Source: Trichoplusia ni (Eukaryota > Arthropoda > Insecta > Lepidoptera > Noctuidae). From it: a stretch of DNA of 64,000 bases. Below, piece by piece: positions 47,823 to 60,800 of this stretch (the first letter of the stretch is position 1; every line of letters begins with the position of its first letter). A model generated the notes under the pieces. That model was not told the origin of the DNA. It saw only the letters and a list, made by a program, of their open reading frames with translations, and did no database searches. Location of the stretch: NCBI RefSeq assembly GCF_003590095.1, contig NC_039490.1, positions 9,193,834 through 9,257,833 of the forward strand, given 5' to 3'. The translations under genes and the position numbers were made by a program.

Positions 47823-49357
47823 ACTCCAGTATTTAATACTATTCAACTTACTACTTCAAATAAAAATAAAACCCCAAGATAAAGGCTTAAAAATCATTTT
47901 ATTTATAACTATAGTACATTAATAATCAATAATTATTAATTATAAATTTAAATACAGTAAGTAATTACGGGTATTTGACACTGAGTCACTCGCACTCACA
48001 AGCGTTATTTATTTATATAAATGCACTTCTTATACATAAAACTTTTACATAGCGTGTCAATAGAACAAATTATAATGTCAAAACTATCTTTTAGAAAATC
48101 GTAAAAGAAAGACAGATCTTAAGACAGAAAACACGGAAGATAAGTTATCAGGTAAGGCTTAATTGAAGATGGTTTAAAGGTGACTATTTAGAAACATTTA
48201 GATATTTGATTAATCTAAGGATAAAAAGAAATAGTTATCACATTACAATTGTTCGATTATAAGACTGTACTTTAAAAAGAAAACAAAAAAAAAATACAAC
48301 TCGTCTTGAAAATGTTAATTAAATTAAAGTGAAAAAAGAATCAGTTTAGAAACAAAATATTTATAATGAAAACAGGACAGTCTTATGTGCCGTCGCCTTC
48401 ACCTAAACAATAAAAGTCTCGAATAACAAAAACAGATCTTCTGGAAATGCAATTCCAATATACACACAATATACCCATTCACTAGAAAACTACCTCAAAG
48501 AAAATACTTATTCCCTAATATTTTAGATAATTACCCAACGATCAATATGGGTGGATATAAATTGAAAATCTGTGTTCAAATCGCGGTTCAACAATAACAT
48601 ACAGTTAACTTAATCGTGCAACTTTAACAAATCACAGTTTCATTATCACGACACACTCTTACGTTCAGTGAATGGGGAATGTGGGTTTTATTTTCATAGT
48701 CCTGGGTTCGGCGACGAAACTACACGCTATGCAACTAACAGACAGCCGAACAGTGTTTTAAAATATATATAGTTAAGCAACGTGCACGTGGAGAAACTTG
48801 GGCATGTCCTGGCGAAGAATAATTGACCTTCACGAGTTGAAACATCAACCAAATTAATATTGATTAATAGCCAAAAATTTAAAGTTGAAAAAGTAACGTA
48901 TTTATCTCGTACATACAAAACAGCTTTTGCCCAACAATGGGACTGACGATTACTACTTTTCAACTTGAAATTATTTGGTCTACTCTTCTGACAATACACC
49001 GCGCGTCATCGATCTTGCGACCATTATCCACCAAGCCGACCATCTTGCCAACAGACCCTAGTTGCCTCAGTATATAGATCACCAGGACAAAGCCAAGTGC
49101 GTAAGTAATACATCGAAAGCGCTACATACAAATGAGATTCCGAACAATTTTAAAACACTGTCGCCGGGCGCTACGACAGGCGGGCCTTATTACACGCGCG
49201 CGCGTCTAATAAAGCCAACTTGTCAACGCTTTTTACATAACATATTTTACATTGAAAAAAGTATACAAAAAGATAAATATTGTTAAAAACAAAAATGGTT
49301 CTGAGTGATCATAGATTAATACTCAAATACTTTCTGGTGTAAAGTTCTTCTGACTAA

Positions 49358-49495
49358 GGGCCGATTTTTCAATCGCCAGATAACTTTTATCTGAGGAATA
49401 AATATGGCCGTTTGACATATTTTCCTTACAAAAGCTGTCAAAACGTCAAACTTATTCGTCAAATAAAAGTTATCTGGCGATTGAAAAATCGGCCC
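49358..49495. mobile_element. 138-bp MITE with perfect 33-bp TIRs
   Basis: Arms at 49358-49390 and 49463-49495 are exact reverse complements starting GGGCCGATTTTTCAATCGCC. The flanking TAA at 49355-49357 and 49496-49498 forms a 3-bp target duplication, as in PIF/Harbinger elements. The short interior has no coding capacity. Confidence 0.8.
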
Positions 49496-50548
49496 TAAAA
49501 TGAAGTAGAAAAGAAACGAAAATTCTTTGTTTTGCTTTTATTTAATATAATTAAATCATTAATATTCTTAGTATTAACCATGATCACTGCAACACAGAAA
49601 TATAACCGCTTAATAATATTACAAGGGTTACGAAAAGGAAAACCGAAAAAAAAAATAAACTTGACGAAAATGGTTCGTTTTATATAAAATAGTTTGTGAG
49701 TTATATCGTATCCGGTTCGGGGGTTCATTGAGCGACCAACACTGGCAACACTTCGGGTTATAGTAGAAAATATCTACTAAAATGGTAGAATTCACATTAC
49801 TTAAAACAAGCACTTGTCTCAATACCAACTATATCTGAATCAAATAAAGTGAAAACCTCTTTATTTACAGTCTGTCTCTTTATTTAAAAAACTGATATCA
49901 AATCATAGAAAAGTCAAATTTTACCAATGTTTATCGCTCAAAAAGCCGTCGAAACTAACAATAACATGATAAAACAATGAGAATAACTAACTTTGGAAGT
50001 TACGACATTACTGACATTCTCGAACGTCGCGGCAAACGCAACCCATCACTATACACTGCGCAGTCTCAAAAACGTCTTAAAACAAGCATTTTATTGACGA
50101 AAAATGCTCAAAACCCCGCTTATATACACAGGCCAAAGCCGCTCTCCAAATTGTATAAACAGAAAAATCGCTGCGATTCGTTAAGTCGTTAGTCGTTCGC
50201 TCATTGATACCATTCCAACCAGAGGCTGGACAGCACCCAGACACTGGACTCTGGGTGTCCCAGACTGGGTGGACTGGGGCAATGAATGGCGTTTGTCGGT
50301 CAAAACCATGACACAATATGTTTATTTGTAAAATCATTTTTTCTTTCAATCATTATGACACAGTTCATCATACTATTAAATCTCAGATGAATTTGTTGAT
50401 TACAAGTTTTTTAGTTTTATTATTTTTATTTTTTTAATATAATTTCTTATAATACCTAAGTTAAGGCAGACAGTTACGCTATTTTGTCACTTGAATGGGA
50501 AAAAAATATTTTTTCTCTATTTCTCTTTAACAGTTTGTATGTAGACAT

Positions 50549-50595
50549 TTTTCTACCAAATTGGTAGCATAATTTTCTACTAATTTGGTAGAAAA
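50549..50595. repeat. Imperfect 19-bp inverted repeat
   Basis: TTTTCTACCAAATTGGTAG and CTACTAATTTGGTAGAAAA pair at 18 of 19 positions around a 9-base loop. Related words occur at 49766-49792. Confidence 0.5.
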
Positions 50596-51354
50596 AGAGT
50601 TAAAATTCTACGATTAATGGTCACAACTATGGTTATTCTTTCATACTAGACTAAGGGCAGTCCGTCCTAGTCAATATTACATAGATTTTTATCGCTGGGA
50701 GTCAAACCCAGGTACTTATGGTCCTAATTTAGCGAGCTGGGATCAAAGCGTGTTTCATTATATCTAAAGTTAACATGATTTCTGGAATTGTAAACCAATA
50801 AATGGGAAAAACGAAATCACTTGAGATGTATAAAACATGATCTTACGATATTCCTAATCATGGGAATAGCGACGTAATGGGAATAGTCCATGAGATGGGA
50901 ATGATTCCTAGGAATGATTCTAACATGTAAATGAATACCCTCTTTTTACAATAATGCACATTATTATATTCCTCAATAAATAAGCCGAATGAAAACATAA
51001 CCCTCCTTGTAACGCAGGTGGGTAACAATATTACTTTACACGTTTCAGCATGCATAACCATTTGTAGCCGACGAATTCGTGATTGTATTATAAACACCAT
51101 TTTCAATCAATTTAACAAACATTAGAAGAATAATTGGTATAAAACGGGAATCGAATCGACATTATATCGAAAACCAGTCTAGTTTCTAATCGACTTAGTA
51201 GATTTAAAAACGGTGATCATATTACAATACCATTGAAATCCAACATAGCCAAACATGTTTGACTTAAATTCGCAATTTTTCAGACTCAAAAAGTGGATTC
51301 ATTTAAGTATTTTTATAAAACGGCCGCATCACAAAGATATAATAATCTTTGTAT

Positions 51355-51495
51355 TGCTTAGTTTTTCACAAACATTTAAGTCACATGCACGAAGACACCC
51401 AGACTCAGGATAAACATTTATGGAACACACAAATGCTTGTCCTGCGCTGGGATCGACCTTGTGACACGTCGCGCACCGAGTTAATCATCATGGTA
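51355..51495 (-). repeat. Family C SINE, partial
   Basis: 'acacccagactcagg...' tail phrases inverted, followed by the B box region ('gcgctgggatcgacc') and 'acacgtcgcgcac'. Confidence 0.55.
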
Positions 51496-52561
51496 CACAC
51501 CACTCCTTTGTGGAGCGCGTTTGATAAAACTGTTTTTTTTTTGTTTTCTATACCACTTGGCTGTCCATGTATTTAAAGATTTCGTTTGACAAAACTACAC
51601 CATTTTATTCTATTTTCCACTTTCCAGAGGTTTGACAGTTTTAGCCAGTCCATCAAATTCTCGACAAACAAGTTTGATCGCTTGCTGGACCTCAGCTCAA
51701 CACTTAATGCGTACACAATACAACAGCTTGACTTAGCACAATTTTTACAACATATCCCTATACTATGGGGCGAGATATTTCTGCTAAGCACCATTTAAAT
51801 ATACAGAAAAACATTAATCGATCTATTTAGATACAGAATCTATATTTCAACGACTATAGGAAATTGGTCTTATTTTTAAAATACCATTTCTTTGCATGAT
51901 AATAAACAAGTTTGTGATAACAATTTGCAAGAACAGCAATTATTTATTAGAAAATGACCAATTTTAATTTCTAGCCTTAGATGGTTTTTCCATCATTTAT
52001 ATACAGAACAATATAAACAATGTTGCTGACAAGGATAATGTATGAAAGAAAAAGTCTTAGATTTCCAAAGCAATCGCTAGTCAAAAATATGTAGAAGTTG
52101 ACGAATTAAAGACTGCAATTAAAAATTAGAACATAGCAAGTTGTTTATTAATATGCATAGAATCGATATTTAACATAAAGGAGTTGTTTATATAAGTATT
52201 TCGACTAGTTTCAGATCAAAAATCAAATGTCGACTTACTAGTTTCAAATCTGTAGGGTCAATCACAAATTACATTTATAATGATTATAACACTTAGGTAC
52301 ACAGCGCACACCATACTCGCCCCTTTAACTATACCAATACAGTCCATTTTACAACGCCGCTAGTCACACTCGCACTTTTCGCCACGCATATTCTTGCATT
52401 TTGTATACATGTATTAGTTTAAATGTGTATACATTTTTGATTATTTATTTGATAAATAACTGTTTTTAAATGCTGTTACTTTATTATTAATATTATGAAA
52501 AAGTAGTTTGTGTATTTATGACTTTATGGGGGTTAATTGCATGATCTACTAAATCTTTCGA

Positions 52562-52755
52562 GCGTCGTTACAGGTAGTCAGAAGCTTGAAAAAGTCTGAC
52601 AACCAGTCTAACCAAGCGATATCCTGTTGCCCAGGTAACTGGGTTGAGGAGGTCAGATAGGCAGTCGCTCCTTGTAAAACACTGGTACTTAGCTGAAACC
52701 GGTTGGACTGGTAGCCGACCCCAACATAGTTGGGAAAAGGCTAGGCCGATGATGA
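52562..52755 (+). repeat. 5S-like SINE, family D, 5'-truncated
   Basis: Begins at 'cgtcgttacaggtagtcaga' and keeps the complete 3' half to 'ggctaggccgatgatga'. Confidence 0.7.
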
Positions 52756-53700
52756 ATTGCATGATCTACTAAACTGATTTTGATAATTCTTTTACCAATA
52801 GAAACCCACATTGTTTACAAGAATCATATATAGGTAAGCTACATATTCCAGTAAAAATATTTAGTAGTAGGTAGTTTTTAATTCCTGATAATTTAATATT
52901 CATGAGTTAAAATTACACAATTTTGTCAATAACTTCAAAATGCATACACATTTGAACTTTAACATGTGAAAAAAAACAACAAACAAACAAACATTTGTCA
53001 TAACTATTATATTATAAATATTATAAATAAATGTGTAAACAGTCTTTTAGCTAAAATGTGGAAAACAACCACACTTATTTGTAATATTTAAATAATAGTT
53101 TCTTTATAAAGTAATATTTTGTAACATTAAAATCTTTTTAGATTTATGTCAACTTAGCTAGTGAGTTATATAAAATGAAATTAACAGGACAACGGACGAT
53201 ATACGTTTGCAGAGCTTTGTATCGTAATACATATAATACAGTGGTTTTAGATACGCAAAAACCAGTACTTGAATATAACATTTGTTTTGTGGGTGACATT
53301 TTTTTTTAATATAAATATTACTTTTAACAAAATTACAATTTATAACAGTACAATATTAGTGAAAATAGCAAAAACTAAATATTCCACTTAGATAAAATAC
53401 CAATTTGATAGTAATATCACAATTTCTGACTCTTCAATTAACACTGTTCAATGGTTTAAGATAAACACTGTATATTTGACTGCAATTTTTAGTAATGTTG
53501 TACTGTTCAGTTTTAGTTTATGAGAAACATCGTTCCGTACTGTATATTTGACTACAATTTTAGGCAAACCTGTCTAGCATATTTGTCGTAGCAAACCAAC
53601 CTGTACGTAAGCTCTGCGCCGTGTCCTTGCCCGGTCCCCGTGCCTGCTACAGCTGCGTCTGCGTGGCGCGAGTGCGCGTGTGGGCGCGAGGGCGCCGGCG

Positions 53701-54797
53701 CTACGTGGCGGCCGCGCCCCCCGCGCCCCCGCCCGCGCCCCCGCCGCGCCCGCACTCCTCGCGCTGCTTGCTGATGTATACCTATGTGATATAATATGAT
53801 AGGTTAAATCAAGACTGGTTATGGTACTTTAGACTTGTTGCATTCAAGATTAATTGTGCAAATCTCTCGCAAAATGTTCTCAATCTCCAGAATTACTTCC
53901 GTACTATTAGCATCGATTCGACGGCTTCTCCTATGAAGTGCTTATTGAAAAATGTACGCCTCAAACAATCAAATAACATGCTGAAAGAAGCAAAACCCCC
54001 ATGACACAAGGATTCAATTCCTTAGTGCGAGAGTATTTAAAGAAAATCCTTCTAACACCATAGCTTATTTTACTTGTGCTTTGTGCATGTGACTTGAATG
54101 TTTTTAAAACCCCGAGCGACACGACGATTGAATCACCGAATGCACCTAAGTGCAGGCCTCGTTTTACTCGTGTGGGTACATACCTGCAGCAGACGGTACT
54201 TGCTGACGGACAGATGCTTGAGATGCGGCTGCATGCGCTCCTCGCCGAGCGCGAACGTGAAGGCCACCATGCAGAACACGGCCGCCTTGCGGACCGCGCT
54301 GTTCTGGTGGTCAGCCAACTGACACACACACATATTATGTAGTTACTGATCAGAATGCTGGTTTAATGGTTACTCGGGAAAAAAAGTTCTGACCGATCTA
54401 TATTTTTTGTAGGTTTTGGGTATCATTAAATAACTTAATTAACGTTTTTAAGTTAAACGTTAACGTGGAAAGGACACCAGGTGTGGTGACCAGAATTTTT
54501 GTGATGTGATTTAGTAGAAGTAAAATAAGTATACATATTCAAGATGTGACACAAAGTACCGGCAAAGTTTAATACAACACAATTTGGAAGTTGACTAAAA
54601 ATCATCCGTAGATCGTCATCGTCTGGTAACAGACAGCGGTGCGTCAGTAATAGGGTTCCATCTTAAATATGAAACCCAAAAACAGAATCTACTGCTACTA
54701 CTGCAATAACACTCTATCAAATTTGATGGCCGACTGTATACTATCGACTATCAGCCTTAAGAGGGACTTACAGCCAGCAGCTGGACTCCCACGACCT

Positions 54798-54843
<46 letters not shown>

Positions 54844-57800
54844 GTCATGATGATGATGATGGTATACCTGTCCGACGCCCTCCATGAGCGTCTCGACGAG
54901 GTCGTCGGCGAGTTCGTGCGGCCTCGCCTTGGCGACCTCTGCGGCCAGCTTGAGCGCGCACAGCGAGGTGGGATAGCCGCGGGTGCGGATCACTGGCTTC
55001 AGCAGCGCCAGGACCTGGGTACAATTAAATAATAACTTGGTTTATTCAATGTCCGGGGGTATGTCTGAGCAGAAAGCAGTCAGTACGGCAGTTGTCAACA
55101 TTTGGTCCGCCATGTTGTGAACAAGTTCGTTTTTGACAAAATTCGAACTTTATAATAGTTTATTCGAATAAAAATGTCATGAAACCCTGAAAATTTGTTT
55201 TTATAGTTTATCTCGTCTCGTTGTCCCTACTATAGCTAGCTAGGTAGTCCCTCACCTGTTGCGCGGGCAGGGCGTGCGCGATGTGCGGCATGCCGGCCTC
55301 GACGGCGCGCATGACCTCCTTGTTGAGGCCCTCGTACGCGTGGATCAGCTTCAGCAGGATCAGGTCGAAGTAGTCCTGCCACTGCGGCCTGGTCTCCGGC
55401 CGCCTGCACAGCCACACCAGCACTTTCACGGCCTCAGCTGCCGCCCGCTCTTGGGCTGAGCCCCAGCCTGTTGGACACAAACAATTATGAAGAATCTATT
55501 GTGATATGTCATATGCGGGTTCAATATTCGATTGCAAGGATAGCCGAGTGTTTGAGGTCAACACGCCAAGCCCACTGACTGCAACGTGTTGCGGGTTCGA
55601 TTCCAGTGTAGCACAAGCATTTGTGTGATCCACGAATGCTTGTCCTGCGTCTGGGTGTCTTTGTGCATGTGATTTGTATGTTTATAAACAGCCCGCGACA
55701 AAAGGATTAAATTCTTTATGCGGAAGACGGTTTTTTAAAAATAAGAATATACTCGCGGATTACAGCCAAGCTAATTTGAATAAATGATTGTTTATTATAC
55801 TGGTGGTCTTACCGGACGTTTGTTGCGCGTTGCCGGCGTTTTCCGTGTTTTCTTTATCCCCGGAGGTCTCGTCTATGGATAACGCGGCCAGCGCCACGCG
55901 GACTATATTCCTGGAGAACAGAATAAAACATAATTTAGAGGCTTTTCTGTGATCGTGGTCTATGTTTTTAACTATGAATAGGCAAATATATAATGAAATT
56001 TTTTGCAGTGTTTACATAATTAAACGCATTTTTAATTTTGTTGATATTACCACCAAAAACCACTGTACGTCTTACAATTTTCAATATTTTTAATAAACAA
56101 TAATTACAATAAACTTTAAAGCCGTAGACCATTGAAAGAAAGTTTAATAAAGCCTTACCTTTACGCCCCTTACAACAACTTTTTCTAATTAAAAAGTACT
56201 CTGTGTCATTTCTCAGGGTCTAGACTATCTGTGTACCATTGGTTCAGTACTTTTGGCGTGAGCGACAGATATTTTTGCATCCTACTTAATGTTATAAACG
56301 AGAAAGTTTGTATGAACATTTGTTCCTCTATCACGCAAAAACCACTCAACGGATTTAGACGAAAATTGGTAGAGAGGTGGTTAATACATAGGATAGTTTT
56401 TATTCTGATTTTACGTTCCCGCGGGATAATTTTCAATGTTAAACTGGCCGGCTTGTGGGCAGCAGCTGGTTTACAACAGGCTAGTCAGCGCTCCCACTGC
56501 TGACAAAGATACAAGTACGAGTAGTATTGCTCACTTGAAGTACTCCTTGGGCTTGCGGCAGTCCCCGTACTTGAGCAGCTCGTGCGTGGCCAGCAGCAGG
56601 CGCTCCCACTGCTCGGCGGGCGCGCCCGACACGTCCAGCTGGCACAGCGCCTCCAGGACCTCGGGCTCGCGGAGACCAGCTGGGTACACGGACAGACAAA
56701 TTATATACATGGAATATTTTTCATATCGCAGAAGCACAAATCGATCAGAATAAACAATTAGGGCTATTTTGTAGTTCTGTAAGCTTTCACTAGGATAAAC
56801 GAAGCTTAAAAGCTGGGTTACTTGCTAACAAGAGTTGCAATGAATAGCGGGCTGAACCCATTGAAAACAAAATACATAAAATATAAAAAAAAACACGTTA
56901 ATTGTAAAAAATAACCTAAAAGGCTAAGACAGGATTCGAACGTCTGACTACTGATTCAACGCACAACTAGATTTAACGGCTCACTACCTACGTTATAAAG
57001 ATAGGGCCTGTCGTACAAAATTAACATCAGCTGATCTAAATGTATGGGAACAAATTTTATTTTTCGTGGCTACATATACATATGTTTATTCATAGTATAT
57101 TAATATACTCACACTTGGTGATAATGTATCCGTTCTCATCGGTCTCGTACTGTCGTATCTTGTCGCGCCCGAGCTGGCTCGAGTTGAAGTCCCTGTAACA
57201 ATACGTAGTTTAAAAAAATGATTTTAACGTGTCTAAATGTCAATTAAAAAAGGAAAAGTATCTCAATATGAGCAAGAAAAAAAATTATAAATTTAGATAA
57301 TAGGCTAAGGAATTTTTAGCCTATTTGCACAGAACCCTCAGTGCCGCGAGTTCGACTAGCACTTGACTGGTTATTTTTCCAATTGTGCTAAGTCTACGAA
57401 CAGCGGCGGTTCCTCATACTAAAGTTACAATTCAGACATAATTTCTAAACACAATCCTACTAATATATGTATAAATTTGAATGAAAGTTTGTTTATTACG
57501 TTTTCACGCGAAAAATACTGAACCGATTGAACGAAGGTCGACTTGGAGAGGGTGGATAATTAAAACACTTGGAAGCTAATAAGCTAATAAGCGCGTATAA
57601 TATATTAACCACAGTGCTTGCTGCTCACATCAAAAAATTAATTCTCCGACATTTATATTATCCCGTGGAAGGAAACCCTAGCGCGATCTAAATCGATTCC
57701 AACGCCATCTATCGAGGTATCGTGTAAACTTTTACGTTTTATATTCCCTTTGATCGCGCTATGATTCCGTTGACCTATAATTACGTAGACAGCGATCTTG

Positions 57801-60800
57801 ATCAAACTTTGCACACATGTATTTGAGGGCTTAAAAGTAACAAGGGTTTGTTTTAATCAATTTGAGAAAAAAACACGATCATGCTTTTCAGTGATTTTAA
57901 CAGTAACATGTGGGTGTGTTTTAATTAATTAAAAAGAAAATATATGCTTTTCAGCGATATTCAACGCAGGCAGGCAGGCTGATTTTAATAATTAATACTA
58001 GTTAAATAGATGCTTGCATTCATACCCATGCGCGGCGTAGTCCATGCGATGGTGTGCGGGCACTGGCGAGGACTCCTTCGTGCTGTTGGCCTCCTCCGAA
58101 CTGTCCGCTGATGCTGCGCGGTTCAACGCCTCACTGCGTGGTAACAAATATATTATATAATATGTCTTGTAGGTAGGTCTTCACAAGTACAGGAATGTTT
58201 CCTTTCTTTATAGTGACAACGTGGCTAAAGGTAATGATATTCAAGATGTATTTGGAAACATTTCAAATATCGTGCGCATCACACAAACATTTATCCTGGG
58301 TGGGAATCAAACCTCCGCGCCGGTATCAATAGTCAGGGCAAAAATGTATAAAACACAGCGAGGACACACACAATTTGACGTGTCTTCCGAAACACGGAGG
58401 AACTCGTTATGGCATAGATGGTCACCCATCTACGGACCGACAGTTTCAAGCGTACCTTAACCTGTGATCGATCAACTAAGCTACAACTAGCTAAGTAATC
58501 TACCGTTTAAATTGCCTAACATTTAATACTAATATGTATTATAAAGCAACATAAAACTAATTAAACCTGCATCTTAAGTACAATACTCACGCATTATAAT
58601 GTCCGTTGGGCACTCCATTGTGGCCCTTATTGGATAACGTGACGTCAGACATCTGGCTGATACCCGAGTCTTTACTAGACATGTGGTTACCGCACTCCGC
58701 TGCAAGGAAAAGAGAGCTTTATTGTCTTTCACTTGTGATTTATTTTCAAAAGACAGAATTAATAAACGGTATATTTTATCGTAGTTGTTTTGAAGAAATA
58801 CAATGTATTTAATGATTCTATTTGTGGTTTGAACTGGTCATTTACACTCAAAAGTACAAATAAATAAAATATTAAGTTAAATAAAGTTCGTGAAAATAAA
58901 TGAAGACGTTATTATTACTTGAACTTCTAGAATGTTCTATTAATTGCAGCACGGTGTTTTGTTGAGGTAGTGGAAAGATTGGACCAATATTGTTTTCAAA
59001 TCTTGTGCGATTTAAAAAGTGTTAGTAACTGAAAACTTGAGAAATTTTCATGGAGAACAACTCTAGAAGCTCTAACACAAATTTGCTCAAAGCAAAAGTT
59101 AAAATCACAAAGAATTACTATTAATTTTACAAATGTTGCGGCTTGACCGGTTTCGTAGAAATTTGGTAAAAAGGATGCTTTATTCTATCCGACTTCGTTG
59201 TTTTTCTCATCTACAATATAACTGACATCCAAGGGGCGAAAGCAACATCTAGATATAAATAAGTCTTTACAGCTAACTCCTCCCACATTATTATTGGGCA
59301 TTTTTCATAATGACCGGGCATTATGTACACTGCTCAATTTATCACTTGGGCCATAACATATATGTACGTACCGTTAGCATGTTGCGCTGTGTATGTGTGT
59401 ATCTCTGACGTGGTCTTCCGTATTCTGGAGTAGACATCGTCAGGAGCGGCCGCACCGCTGGCGGAGCGGAGCGGACTGTCACTGCCTGCTGGGGGAATAT
59501 CACGTCATGTATAATGTAATAATAATATTACGAGACTTTCACACATCGTTATCTAGTCTCAAACTAAGCAGAGCTTGTATTATGAGTACTAGACGAGTGA
59601 TAATCATACTTATGTATTTCTAAATACATACATATTATAGATAAATTACACCCAGACACAGAATCAATGATTGTGCTCATCACACAGACATTTGCCATGG
59701 GTGGGAATGGAACCCATGACCTCCGGTATAGCAGTCAGGGCCACTAACTATTAGACCAACAAGCCAGTCATGTGCTGATGAAGAAATCAAAAGAAATTAA
59801 TTATTAATAATTATAAAAAGAAATTAATTTTATAATAAACCAAATAAAATTGTTTTCTTTTTTTATAATAACTATCGTGAGACTGATTCATTATTAAATG
59901 ATGTAACGGTTCGACTCGCTCGCCCGCCGCGTCTGCTCATGATTAAGGACTCCGGTTGGGTCCGAAACTAGTCGGGCTACCCCGATACATACGCGTGAGT
60001 AAACCGTTACATCATTTAATAAAAATTGTTTTCTATAATAATATTGTAAACGGAAAGACACCCTGCTGCTGGGGAGTTTGTTGCTGTATCTTCTCTCACA
60101 GCAAGAGCACTTAGGAAGCGGTGAAAAAGTGCTATTTAGTAGACATTTTTTTTTTTGTTTATTTTGTAGGAAGCTTACAGTACTTAAAATTTGAATAAAT
60201 GAATATTGATTTTGTCATAGAAGTTAGAGGCTGCTGATGATGAATAAAAATAACAAAGATATTTTAATAGATTTAATTCATTGTCAATAAAGATTTAATA
60301 GATTAAAATATGTATAACAGATCTCACTAGGTATTAAGTTCGTTAAAATTAATTAGTTTTAAGAGCGCTAATTTAGCCGACAAACTGTTTTCCTGTGTCA
60401 TTGTTTGATTTTTTTGTAAAATTTGTGTTTTTTTGGATAAATAAGTTTATAAACATTATCTGTTTTCGTTCGTTCTTACCGAATTGGTCACTCGCGGCTC
60501 ATGAGAGAGACAAGTGGAAGAAGAGGAGGGAAATCTTTGCATAGCGGTGGGACATATCAGGCCAGTAATAACAAACATAATATGTTCTGTAGTGTATGTG
60601 TGTGTGTACTCACTGCTGCTGGTCCTGCGCACGTGTTGCTGCACGACGCCGTTGACGAGCGCCTGAGTCTCCGCCGGCAGCTCGCTCATCAGCGCCGTGA
60701 ACTAAATATCACATATATTGTGTAAGTGACAAATAATATGACTGCCGTTCCACGTTCAATGCGAATATTCAACCTGCATACTGCACTCAAGCTATAGTAA

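Larger units (their letters stand above)
45276..53700. other. Convergent spacer between Atf-2 and CLASP
   Basis: No coding exon was supported in 8.4 kb. It probably contains the 3' UTRs of both genes. Candidate poly(A) signals are AATAAA at 47202-47207 (plus) and 47899-47904 (minus), but neither is firmly assigned. Repeats are listed separately; the remainder is AT-rich. Confidence 0.45.

Noticed and set aside
54757..54867. His/Gln-rich protein segment next to a CLASP exon
   Set aside because: It is the translation of a microsatellite beyond a clear splice donor; the exon ends at 54868.
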